A stretch of DNA of 20,658 nt from an uncultured Anaeroplasma sp. (GTDB taxonomy: Bacteria; Bacillota_I; Bacilli_A; Acholeplasmatales; Anaeroplasmataceae). The stretch covers positions 1 through 20,658 of the forward strand of contig CAKQBG010000038.1 in the NCBI GenBank assembly GCA_934216145.1, given 5' to 3'. How positions within the stretch are numbered: the stretch's first letter is position 1; the number at the start of each line of letters is the position of its first letter. A model generated the notes under the pieces. The model saw nothing but the letters and a program-made list of their open reading frames with translations, did no database searches and was not told where the DNA came from. Of this stretch, positions 15,217 through 20,658 are shown piece by piece. The translations under genes were made by a program, and so were the position numbers.

Positions 15217-15684
15217 CTAGAATATTAATGCTAAAATTTCAGCAATAAAAGAATCATATAACAAGAATAATAATGTAAATATTATTAAAAATAGGAAGAC
15301 ACGAATTGTATCACCTAAAAACTTACGTGGAGCTAACCATGTAATCTTCTTAAACTCAGGGAATGCTGGCTTAAAGAATGGATAAACAGCATAAATCAAA
15401 CCAATTGTTGCAAAACCTACAAGTATCCATGCAAATACTGTTGGGAATGAACCAATAACTGGGAAATCACTTTTAACAACTAATGAACCTGTTAAAATCA
15501 AACAACCTAAAATTAATGTAACTAATGATATAAATAGGAAGAAATAATTTTCCCATTTATGCTCTTCTTTTATATATTGAACTATACGATAAACACCTAA
15601 ACGTTCATTTTTTTCATTTTTCTTCTCTATTTGCTTTTGAATTTTCTTTTCAACTTCATTTTTAACAGAATTATTTTCAGCCAT
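15217..15684 (-). CDS. secE: Preprotein translocase subunit SecE (three membrane segments)
   Basis: SecE clamps the SecY channel in the membrane and is needed for Sec secretion. The typical core is at the C-terminus: FKKITWLAPRK (residues 111-121) as the amphipathic helix, then the essential membrane helix (about 127-150). At 155 residues the protein is much longer than the ~60-residue SecE of Bacillus. The extra part is a charged Lys/Glu-rich N-terminus (1-45, probably coiled) and two added membrane helices (about 47-70 and 79-103), the three-helix layout known from Escherichia coli. The start has GGAGA upstream, which is joined to the rpmG stop. The context between rpmG and nusG is the standard one. 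Confidence 0.95.
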   Translation of the reverse strand: MAENNSVKNEVEKKIQKQIEKKNEKNERLGVYRIVQYIKEEHKWENYFFLFISLVTLILGCLILTGSLVVKSDFPVIGSFPTVFAWILVGFATIGLIYAVYPFFKPAFPEFKKITWLAPRKFLGDTIRVFLFLIIFTLLFLLYDSFIAEILALIF

Positions 15685-15695
15685 CTTAATTCTCC

Positions 15696-15845
15696 TTATC
15701 TCGATTCTTTATGAATTGTATATTTGTTACAATTTTTACAAAACTTCTTAAGTTCAATTCTTTCAACCTGTTTTTGAGGATTTTTTGTAGTAGTATAGTT
15801 ACGACTTAAGCATTCCTCACAGATTAGTATAACCTTTTCGCGCAT
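15696..15845 (-). CDS. rpmG: 50S ribosomal protein L33 (zinc-binding type)
   Basis: This 49-codon gene translates as [20 protein letters not shown] and continues through a basic middle to [14 protein letters not shown]. It has the two Cys-X2-Cys pairs (CEEC and CKNC) of the zinc-binding form of L33, as well as the usual length and the family's NYTTTKN segment. It belongs to the large ribosomal subunit. GGAGG lies 6 nt before the ATG. Its stop codon overlaps the secE ribosome binding site, so the two are translated closely together. The place before secE-nusG is the usual one in Bacillota. The zinc-free paralogue, if the genome has one, is not in this window. Confidence 0.95.
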   Translation of the reverse strand: MREKVILICEECLSRNYTTTKNPQKQVERIELKKFCKNCNKYTIHKESR

Positions 15846-15870
15846 ACTATCCTCCATTTTATCCAAAATA

Positions 15871-15901
15871 AAAAAACCTTATATCCAGGCTCTATGGATA
15901 T
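15871..15901 (-). terminator. Intrinsic terminator after the sigma-factor gene
   Basis: A 7-bp stem (ATATCCA with TGGATAT, 15881-15901) is followed on the minus strand by AAGG and a T run (15871-15876). It lies downstream of the promoter at 15900-15928, whose predicted start point (about 15893) falls in the loop. Transcripts begun there would lack the 5' arm and escape it, while read-through from the sigma gene would be stopped. Confidence 0.6.
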
Positions 15902-15928
15902 TTTATAATAAATACTATTCTAAGTCAA
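15900..15928 (-). promoter_or_regulatory. Promoter of rpmG-secE-nusG
   Basis: TTGACT (15923-15928), a 17-nt spacer and TAAAAT (15900-15905) on the minus strand match the vegetative consensus well. The -35 box lies inside the last codons of the sigma-factor gene. The spacing and -10 box are the same as those of the surface-operon promoter. Confidence 0.7.
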
Positions 15929-16456
15929 TAAATTTTTAAGTATTTTAAGCATTCGACTATATTTTCTATAACACTTTGCATAAGGAATATTATACTTCTT
16001 AGCATATGCAGAAATGGTAATATTTTCAATGAAGCATTCTCTAAACATATCGTAATATTCAGTATTCTCAAGATGTTTGCTAAGAGGTAGAATTTTAGAA
16101 CTAGAACTATGTAAATTCACAGAATCTGCCACTCCGCCTAAATCTTCACATACTATACAATCAGAATAATATTCATCACTAACAAGCTTAATATATTGTC
16201 TTTTTAAGCATATTACAAAAAAAGAATAAAAACTTGTTCCTTTATTAAAATCAAATTTATTAATAGAATTATATAAGACCATTCTACCCTCTTGTAATAA
16301 ATCCTCAAACTTATCACCTTTAGGATAAAAACTAGTGGCAATCTTATATATTAAAACATCATATTTCTTAAATAAATAATTTAATGCGAACTCGCTACCC
16401 TCTCTAATTAAATATAATAATTCATAATCATTGTAATTGTCAAATCTCTTTACCAT
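15920..16456 (-). CDS. sigH: Sigma-70 family RNA polymerase sigma factor, SigH-like
   Basis: Residues ~20-92 match sigma region 2: FALNYLFKKYDVLIYKIA for the core-binding part, the FEDLLQEGRMVLYNSINKFD segment, and GTSFYSFFVICLKRQYIKLV for -10 recognition. A less conserved C-terminal part (~135-178) with TISAYAKKYNIPYAKCYRKY could be the region 4 helix-turn-helix. At 178 residues it is slightly shorter than the Bacillus SigH (about 218). The position between rlmB and rpmG is that of sigH in Bacillus, which supports orthology. SigH drives early sporulation and competence genes there; whether this organism sporulates is unknown. The ATG overlaps rlmB by 17 nt and has no clear ribosome binding site, so translation probably depends on coupling. 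Confidence is high for the sigma family, moderate for SigH itself. Confidence 0.82.
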   Translation of the reverse strand: MVKRFDNYNDYELLYLIREGSEFALNYLFKKYDVLIYKIATSFYPKGDKFEDLLQEGRMVLYNSINKFDFNKGTSFYSFFVICLKRQYIKLVSDEYYSDCIVCEDLGGVADSVNLHSSSSKILPLSKHLENTEYYDMFRECFIENITISAYAKKYNIPYAKCYRKYSRMLKILKNLLT

Positions 16457-17153
16457 CGTTTATTAAAGCTTGTAAAACTATTGCAGTACTTACAGATGCA
16501 TTAAGACTATTAACATGTCCTACCATAGGGATTGTAATTAAATAATCGCATGCCTTTACTAGAGTTTTGCTCATTCCAAAACCTTCAGAACCAATAATAA
16601 CACATAGCTTACGATCCTGATCAATTTGTGATAAAAGTGAATCTCCCTTTGCATCAGTACCACAAATCCAATAATCCATTTTCTTTAAGGATTCTATTGT
16701 TTTATAAAGGCTATTAGTATACATAATTCTAGTATATTCTATTGCGCCTGTAGAAACATGAGCTACTGTTTCATTAATTGAAACACTTCTATTTTTAGGT
16801 AAAATAACAAGATCATAGCCAAAGGCATCTACACTTCTTAATATAGCACCTAAATTATGTGGGTCTTCAATTCCATCTAAGGCAAGAATTCTTTTATTAT
16901 TCTTGAATAAATCAAGATCACTATCATTAAAAGCTGAATAGTTCTCTCTATAAGCACCATATCCCTGATGAGAGGCACCAAATTCTTTATCCATAAACGT
17001 CTTAGATACAATTTCATAATTATAGTTCTTATTAGCTATATCTATGATATTTTTATCTTTTTTAAAAATAGTATCCAATAAGAATAGCTTCTTGATTGGG
17101 CTTTTAGCTCTTATTGCTGCATAAATACAATTTTTTCCATATATTTTTATCAT
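16440..17153 (-). CDS. rlmB: 23S rRNA 2'-O-ribose methyltransferase, SpoU family (RlmB)
   Basis: The enzyme transfers a methyl group from S-adenosylmethionine to the 2'-O of a guanosine in 23S rRNA (G2251 in Escherichia coli). All three SpoU/SPOUT motifs are present: LDGIEDPHNLGAILRSV (about residues 92-108), IIGSEGFGM (186-194) and IPMVGHVNSLNASVS (208-222). An N-terminal rRNA-binding domain starts with IYGKN. I choose ATG 17153 (237 residues) because GGTGA lies 5 nt upstream and the predicted transcription start is near 17169. Longer in-frame starts (TTG 17171, ATG 17165) lie at or before that point and have no ribosome binding site. The stop is TGA, evidence for the standard code. The sigma gene overlaps the end. 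The rae1/yacP gene found between rlmB and sigH in Bacillus is absent. Confidence 0.93.
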   Translation of the reverse strand: MIKIYGKNCIYAAIRAKSPIKKLFLLDTIFKKDKNIIDIANKNYNYEIVSKTFMDKEFGASHQGYGAYRENYSAFNDSDLDLFKNNKRILALDGIEDPHNLGAILRSVDAFGYDLVILPKNRSVSINETVAHVSTGAIEYTRIMYTNSLYKTIESLKKMDYWICGTDAKGDSLLSQIDQDRKLCVIIGSEGFGMSKTLVKACDYLITIPMVGHVNSLNASVSTAIVLQALINDGKEI

Positions 17154-17158
17154 ATTAG

Positions 17159-17163
17159 TCACC
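17159..17163 (-). promoter_or_regulatory. Ribosome binding site that sets the rlmB start
   Basis: GGTGA on the minus strand lies 5 nt before ATG 17153. None of the upstream in-frame starts has a comparable site. Confidence 0.55.
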
Positions 17164-17175
17164 ATAAACAATAAA

Positions 17176-17204
17176 ATTATATCATACTTAATATGCTATT
17201 TAAA
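17176..17204 (-). promoter_or_regulatory. Promoter of rlmB
   Basis: A perfect TATAAT (17176-17181) lies 17 nt after a weak -35 box TTTAAA (17199-17204). The predicted start point is about 17169, 16 nt before the rlmB ATG. The rest of the stretch up to 17370 is AT-rich and holds no gene I can support. Confidence 0.55.
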
Positions 17205-17370
17205 CTAAAAAATTAAAATTGACTAAAATAACAAAATATTTATCTAAATAATTTACTTTAATATGATTAACGTGTTATATTATACTTTCACCATTAACTG
17301 GCCAAACTAAGGCTATAGCATAATATACTAATAATGCATTAATAATACATTGAGATAAAAACTCAAAATA

Positions 17371-17797
17371 TTATTTCTCATTTAACTTTCTTTCTAGATA
17401 CTCTGTTAATTCTTCAATCACCTTATATTTTGAAATTGCTAGTTTTTTTGTATTCTTAAGTGTTGTTTTACATACAACGTTATTAGCTTCACTACATAGT
17501 ACAATACCAATAGTATACTATTTTGTAATTTCTTTTCAAAAGTGATATCATTTACTCCTATAAAATCCAAAACATAGGTATATTTTACTATTTCATTTAA
17601 TCTTGCAGTAATAGATACTTCATTAGATTTAGATTTTAGTAAAATAATTGTTACTAAAGAATTTAGCCAACAGCTTGTTGGCTGATTTCATTAATTGTAA
17701 ATTAGTTTGCAAATTGCATCATATATTTCAAATTAGAAATAGAATATCCCCTGCCATATTCTTTTAAATCATTGGATAATCTTTCTATTTATTTCCT
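17371..17797 (-). pseudogene. Remnant of a YhcG/DUF1016-type PD-(D/E)XK nuclease gene
   Basis: Three disconnected minus-strand pieces resemble the DUF1016 (YhcG) family. The 5' piece reads LSNDLKEYGRGYSISNLKYM before an in-frame stop and keeps the family's GRG(F/Y)S...NL pattern. A middle piece contains YTYVLDFIGV, matching the DPYVLDFLGL motif. The 3' piece has TIGIVLCSEANN and runs to a TAA at 17371-17373, matching the PTIGIILC end of the nuclease domain. Stops, frame changes and a deletion remove the catalytic core, so the gene is dead. Family members are found near restriction and other defence genes and as solitary genes. Assignment is from motif memory. Confidence 0.65.
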
Positions 17798-17804
17798 CTT
17801 TTCT

Positions 17805-17845
17805 CAAAAAAATAAATCCTGCAAAGTTTTAAGCCTTACAGGATT
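17805..17845 (-). terminator. Strong intrinsic terminator downstream of aroF
   Basis: A 12-bp stem (AATCCTGTAAGG with CTTTGCAGGATT, two G-T pairs) closes a 7-nt loop and is followed by TATTTTTTT on the minus strand. It probably ends transcription from the DAHP synthase gene and the remnant after it, before the dead nuclease gene. Confidence 0.8.
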
Positions 17846-17893
17846 ATAGTTATATTAAATTTGGCATATTGCAATATCATAATTACCAGTCTC

Positions 17894-18028
17894 TTAAGAT
17901 GGTTTTATTGTATCACATATTTCAAATTTTTCTAGATTACAAGTATATTTCTTTGGGAATTTTTTAGCGAAAATTAAAAATTTGTCTCCTCGAGTCCAAG
18001 ATTTACGGTTCACTTCAAAATCAGCCAA
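17894..18028 (-). pseudogene. Orphan C-terminal fragment fused behind aroF, unidentified
   Basis: Directly after the aroF stop codon a minus-strand frame runs 44 codons to TAA (17894-17896). It contains FEVNRKSWTRGDKFLIFAKK, which looks like genuine protein sequence rather than chance. It has no ribosome binding site; the only start-like codon is a TTG touching the aroF stop. The simplest reading is the 3' end of another gene left by a deletion with its junction at the aroF end. I do not recognise the family. A real small protein translated by coupling is less likely but cannot be excluded. Confidence 0.4.
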
Positions 18029-19069
18029 TTATTTATCTAAGCGTCTTAGATTAGCTAGATCTAGGATTAGCTCTTCAGTCTTATCCCAGCCTAAGCATGG
18101 ATCAGTAATAGATTTTCCATAGCATCCTCCATCTATAGGCTGATTACCATCCTCTAAATATGATTCAATCATTAATCCCTTAACAAGCTTTTTAATATCC
18201 GGATTATGTCTAGTAGAATGAAGTACCTCTTTAGCTATTCTAACCTGCTCTAAATACTTTTTATTAGAATTAGAATGATTACAATCAACAATAACGGCAG
18301 GATTCATAAATCCTGATTTTTTATATAATTCATTTAATTCTAATAAATCCTCATAATGATAATTAGGATGAGAAACACCCTTTTCATCAACATATCCACG
18401 TAAAATAGCATGTGCTAAGGGATTACCTAATGTTTCTACCTCCCAGTTACGATAAATAAATGTATGTCCATGCTGAGCAGCATTTATTGAATTCATCATA
18501 ACAGTTAAGTCACCAGATGTAGGATTTTTCATGCCAATTGGTACATCAGCACCAGATGCAGTTAATCTATGCTGTTGATTTTCAACACTTCGAGCTCCAA
18601 CTGCTACATAGGATAATAAATCATTTAAAAAACGATAATTCTCAGGGTAAAGCATCTCATCAGCTGTAGAAAAGCCTGTTTGCTTTAATACATCCATATG
18701 TATTTTTCTAATTGCTATTAATCCCTTAAGCATATCAGGATTACCATTAGGATCAGGCTGATGTAGCATTCCCTTATATCCAGCACCAGTAGTTCTTGGC
18801 TTATTAGTGTATACTCTAGGTACAAAGAATATTTCATCCTTAACCTTTTCTTGTAGCACTCTTAATCTTTTCATATAATCCATAACTGCATCCTCTCTAT
18901 CGCTAGAGCAAGGACCAATTATTAATAATAGCTTATTACTTTTACCTGTAATTATATCCTTTATTTCTTCATCATTTTTCTTTTTAATTAAAGCTAGCTT
19001 TTCATCTAAAGGATACATATTCTTTATTTCTTGAGGAATTGGTAGCTTTCTTTTAAAAATCATATTCAT
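18029..19069 (-). CDS. aroF: 3-deoxy-7-phosphoheptulonate (DAHP) synthase, type I
   Basis: The enzyme joins phosphoenolpyruvate and erythrose 4-phosphate in the first step of the shikimate pathway to aromatic amino acids. The AroF/AroG/AroH family signatures are all present: IGPCSS (about residues 51-56), KPRTTGAGYKG (90-100), GARSVENQQHR (158-168), PIGMKNPTSGD (177-187), DCNHSNS (262-268) and MIESYLEDGNQ (300-310). These include the metal-binding Cys, His, Glu and Asp positions. The 346-residue length is normal for the family, and no chorismate mutase domain is attached. ATG 19069 is chosen because GAGGTGA lies 5 nt upstream; a GTG at 19078 overlaps that site. No other aromatic pathway gene is in the window, and which amino acid inhibits it cannot be told. 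It has its own promoter, with no attenuator or T-box in the roughly 20-nt leader. Confidence 0.95.
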   Translation of the reverse strand: MNMIFKRKLPIPQEIKNMYPLDEKLALIKKKNDEEIKDIITGKSNKLLLIIGPCSSDREDAVMDYMKRLRVLQEKVKDEIFFVPRVYTNKPRTTGAGYKGMLHQPDPNGNPDMLKGLIAIRKIHMDVLKQTGFSTADEMLYPENYRFLNDLLSYVAVGARSVENQQHRLTASGADVPIGMKNPTSGDLTVMMNSINAAQHGHTFIYRNWEVETLGNPLAHAILRGYVDEKGVSHPNYHYEDLLELNELYKKSGFMNPAVIVDCNHSNSNKKYLEQVRIAKEVLHSTRHNPDIKKLVKGLMIESYLEDGNQPIDGGCYGKSITDPCLGWDKTEELILDLANLRRLDK

Positions 19070-19074
19070 ACATT

Positions 19075-19081
19075 TCACCTC
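19075..19081 (-). promoter_or_regulatory. Ribosome binding site that sets the aroF start
   Basis: GAGGTGA on the minus strand lies 5 nt before ATG 19069. It contains the in-frame GTG (19076-19078) that would give a three-residue longer product, which is therefore rejected as the start. Confidence 0.7.
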
Positions 19082-19097
19082 ATAAAACTCGAAATTT

Positions 19098-19127
19098 ATT
19101 TTATCATTTTTTTTTATAAAAGTCCAA
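19098..19127 (-). promoter_or_regulatory. Promoter of aroF
   Basis: TTGGAC (19122-19127), an 18-nt spacer and TAAAAT (19098-19103) on the minus strand, with TG one base before the -10 box (extended -10). The start point would be near 19091, about 20 nt ahead of the aroF ATG. Confidence 0.65.
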
Positions 19128-19137
19128 TTTATAATAT

Positions 19138-19918
19138 CTATTCTATATATTTATAATTACAAATAAGCTTTTCTTCAATCAATTTTTGTATTTCTTCATT
19201 AGAATACTTAAAATTATAAGAAACAACTACATTAAATAAAATAGTATTATAATCCCTTTTAATCATTCTTAAATCAGGGAATGACAAATTACTATCTATA
19301 TTACTTAGTATATATTTTGGTTTAACATTTAATTCATTAATATCATCATCTAATACCAATAGATCAATATGAATAGTTAATTCAACTCCAAATTTATTCT
19401 TAACATTAAGCTCTATTGTATCAATAAGCTCATGACTTTTAATAATATCAGTTCTACTATCCTTACTAGAAGCATTTAAAGCTACTGAATCAATAATCTT
19501 TGATAGCTTCTTATAAAACCATAGCTTAATTAAAATAGAAAACATTAAAATGACTATTGATATATCTAATTACATTAGATACATTAGAACTAGGATTTTC
19601 TATAATCTTTTCAATAGATGATATAAATAAGCTACCTCCAACAAAGATAACAATAATTGAAATAATTAATCCAATTATATATTCAATTCTTTCATGTCCA
19701 AAAGTATGTTTACTATCTGCAGGGCGTGAAGCCATTTTAAAGCCTATTGTTGATGCAATACATGAAGACATATCTGATAAATTATTAATAGAACCTACTA
19801 GTATTGAAATACTATTAGAAAATATACCTGCTAATAGCTTAACTAAGAATAAAAGAAAATTAGAAATAATACCAACTATTGATGCTAAAAGACTATGACC
19901 TTCTCTTACCTTAGGATT
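19138..19918 (-). pseudogene. Broken cation diffusion facilitator (CDF) transporter gene
   Basis: CDF proteins export zinc, iron or manganese in exchange for protons. The first frame (19526-19918) has NPKVREGHSLLASIVGIISN, the SINNLSD metal-site motif of helix 2, ADSKHTFGHERIEYI and a helix with a FVGGSLFI segment. It then shifts frame near 19545-19580, inside the fifth helix. The second frame (19138-19545) resumes with SILIKLWFYKKL and ALNASSKDSRTD, and then jumps straight to KSHELIDTIELNVKNKFGVE of the cytoplasmic domain. The last helix and its metal residues are missing, an in-frame deletion of roughly 90 codons. The 5' end is cut too: a TAA precedes NPKV and no start exists. Three independent lesions make the gene non-functional. 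Confidence 0.88.
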
Positions 19919-20025
19919 TTAAGTTATTTACTGATAATAGAAGTGGGGGTTCTACTATTACACAGCAAATGATTAAAATTATTTATTTAAATAATAGTAA
20001 AACTATTAAAAGAAAGTCTAATGAA
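19915..20025 (+). pseudogene. Fossil fragment of a glycosyltransferase-51 penicillin-binding protein
   Basis: A 37-codon plus-strand frame reads DFKLFTDNRSGGSTITQQ and then MIKIIYLNNSKTIKRKSNE. GGSTITQQ followed by a K-x2-YL segment and RK-x-x-E is the signature of the peptidoglycan transglycosylase domain of class A penicillin-binding proteins (the family reads QGGSTITQQLVKNLYLS...RK.KE). Only this motif remains: a stop precedes it and unrelated sequence follows. Its left edge overlaps the cut 5' end of the CDF gene and its right edge lies 11 nt from the truncated istA. Confidence 0.82.
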
Positions 20026-20036
20026 ACATTTAATGA

Positions 20037-20351
20037 TTATTTAGTTTGTTCATGCTTATATTCTCGGACATACTTCTTAACAATGCCATATTTACCTTTA
20101 AAATTTTTCTTAGTTAATAGGTAATAGATACTCTTTACAGAATAACCTGCCTCAACCTTATCATTAATGATACCTTTATAATCATCAAGTAGAGATGGTC
20201 TTGTAATTTTCTTCCTTTCTTTGATATCATTTTCAAAATAACGCTTAATAACTCTATAATCACAATTATAGATTCTACCAAGTTCAGCGTAATTTGGTTT
20301 TACTTCATCTTTTTTCATTAAGTTTATTGCCTCCATAATATCCTTTCTCAT
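20037..20351 (-). pseudogene. istA: Truncated IS21-family transposase IstA (N-terminal part)
   Basis: The frame encodes 104 residues from ATG 20351, chosen because GGAGGTG lies 6 nt upstream (the earlier ATG at 20366 overlaps that site). It has the N-terminal DNA-binding part of IstA: MRKDIMEAINLMKKDEVKP, a helix-turn-helix around NYAELGRIYNCDYRVIKRYF, and the KKYVREYKHEQTK linker that precedes the catalytic domain. Whole IstA proteins are several times longer and carry a DDE integrase domain; here the frame stops right after the linker. The ATPase partner istB is absent. The element can no longer move on its own. Confidence 0.85.
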
Positions 20352-20373
20352 GATAAGCACCTCCATGCTTTAT

Positions 20374-20403
20374 ATTATAAGAAAAAGTGTAGTATTCGTC
20401 CAA
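20374..20403 (-). promoter_or_regulatory. istA promoter overlapped by an inverted repeat
   Basis: TTGGAC (20398-20403), an 18-nt spacer and a perfect TATAAT (20374-20379) on the minus strand. An 8-bp perfect inverted repeat (AAGTGTAG at 20385-20392 and CTACACTT at 20425-20432) flanks the -35 box, with one arm inside the spacer. It may be a transposase binding site that lets IstA repress its own promoter. Confidence 0.6.
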
Positions 20404-20537
20404 CATTTTTTCGTTGCCACTTTCCTACACTTCTATGATACCATTTACAAAAACATTTGACACTAAGTTATCATTTAAAAATTATATCACTTAAAATAAA
20501 ATATTTTCCCATTTTTATCCAAGTATATAAAGCTTCG

Positions 20538-20658
20538 ACCGGGAGATAACCGGGAGATAACCGGGAGATAACCGGGAGATAACCGGGAGATAACCGGGAG
20601 ATAACCGGGAGATAACCGGGAGATAACCGGGAGATAACCGGGAGATAACCGGGAGATA
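20538..20658. repeat. 11-bp perfect tandem repeat, 11 copies, reaching the window edge
   Basis: The unit ACCGGGAGATA is repeated eleven times without any mismatch and fills the last 121 bases, so the true copy number may be larger. The unit is 6/11 G+C, far richer than the surrounding DNA. Between the repeat and the IS21 end (20463-20537) I see only AT-rich sequence and no gene. The minus strand has no stop in any frame of the array (it encodes an 11-residue periodic peptide containing LPVISRLSPG), while the plus strand is closed in all frames over 33 bases. Confidence 0.97.

Larger units (their letters stand above)
20037..20462 (-). mobile_element. IS21-family element remnant (left end plus 5' part of istA)
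   Basis: The stretch holds the istA fragment, its promoter and about 100 bp of noncoding end sequence. The outer end is placed provisionally at the TGTCA (minus strand) near 20462, since IS21 members end in TG; I cannot confirm it without the other end. The right part, istB and the second terminus are missing. Confidence 0.6.

Noticed and set aside
16440..16442. TGA as tryptophan (Mycoplasma code)
   Set aside because: TGA is the natural stop of rlmB, exactly at the family's expected end, and all recognised proteins read correctly with the standard code.
17281..17370. Minus-strand frame of about 30 codons (ending ALVWPVNGESII) after the nuclease remnant
   Set aside because: No start codon or ribosome binding site; too short to assign, though it could be one more gene fragment.
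17665..17683. Hairpin with 8-bp perfect arms (AGCCAACA / TGTTGGCT) and 3-nt loop
   Set aside because: No T run follows, and it lies inside the remains of the nuclease gene, so it is more likely decayed coding sequence than a terminator or operator.
19070..19097. T-box or tryptophan/phenylalanine attenuator ahead of aroF
   Set aside because: The leader is only about 20 nt and has no T-box sequence, leader peptide or terminator.
19557..19898. Plus-strand frame of 113 codons over the CDF gene
   Set aside because: Antisense of a recognisable CDF protein; no plus-strand signals.
20538..20658. CRISPR array
   Set aside because: The 11-bp units are directly adjacent with no spacers and no cas genes nearby.

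Overview
The window is AT-rich (about a quarter G+C by eye) and reads with the standard bacterial code: rlmB ends in TGA, and TAA and TAG also occur as stops. The conserved block rlmB - sigma factor - rpmG - secE - nusG is the Bacillota arrangement (Bacillus subtilis rlmB-rae1-sigH-rpmGB-secE-nusG). Low G+C, a cyclic-di-GMP riboswitch and IS21 debris fit an AT-rich Bacillota lineage such as an Erysipelotrichia- or Mollicutes-related gut organism. The genus cannot be read from the sequence. Nearly every gene is on the minus strand, so transcription runs from right to left.

Layout in transcription order (high to low coordinates). (1) 20538-20658: eleven perfect copies of a GC-rich 11-bp tandem repeat running off the window edge. 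(2) 19138-20462: a genomic scar made of an IS21 left end with a truncated istA, a 37-codon fossil of a glycosyltransferase-51 penicillin-binding protein on the plus strand, and a broken cation-diffusion-facilitator gene. (3) 18029-19069: an intact type I DAHP synthase with its own promoter. (4) 17371-18028: gene remnants, including a decayed YhcG/DUF1016-type nuclease gene, and a strong terminator. (5) 14664-17153: housekeeping genes rlmB, a SigH-like sigma factor, rpmG, secE and nusG, with a promoter/terminator overlap ahead of rpmG and an intrinsic terminator after nusG. (6) 101-14588: a surface-protein operon. (7) 1-84: the 3' end of a convergent plus-strand gene.

The most interesting part is the surface operon, 14.5 kb under one promoter. 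Its leader carries a recognisable cyclic-di-GMP-I (GEMM-I) riboswitch whose 3' strand is also the 5' arm of an intrinsic terminator. Three small membrane-anchored proteins follow. They resemble the TasA/camelysin class of secreted fibre or matrix proteins: two have an AWYT motif after the N-terminal hydrophobic segment, and the third has a TasA-like C-terminal half. The last gene encodes a 3864-residue surface protein with a GLUG-type beta-helix region, alternating helical and beta modules, and no visible sortase signal. I infer a second-messenger-controlled adhesion or matrix apparatus. The riboswitch geometry predicts that cyclic-di-GMP turns it on by blocking termination. The operon follows nusG directly, where many Bacillota have rplK-rplA.
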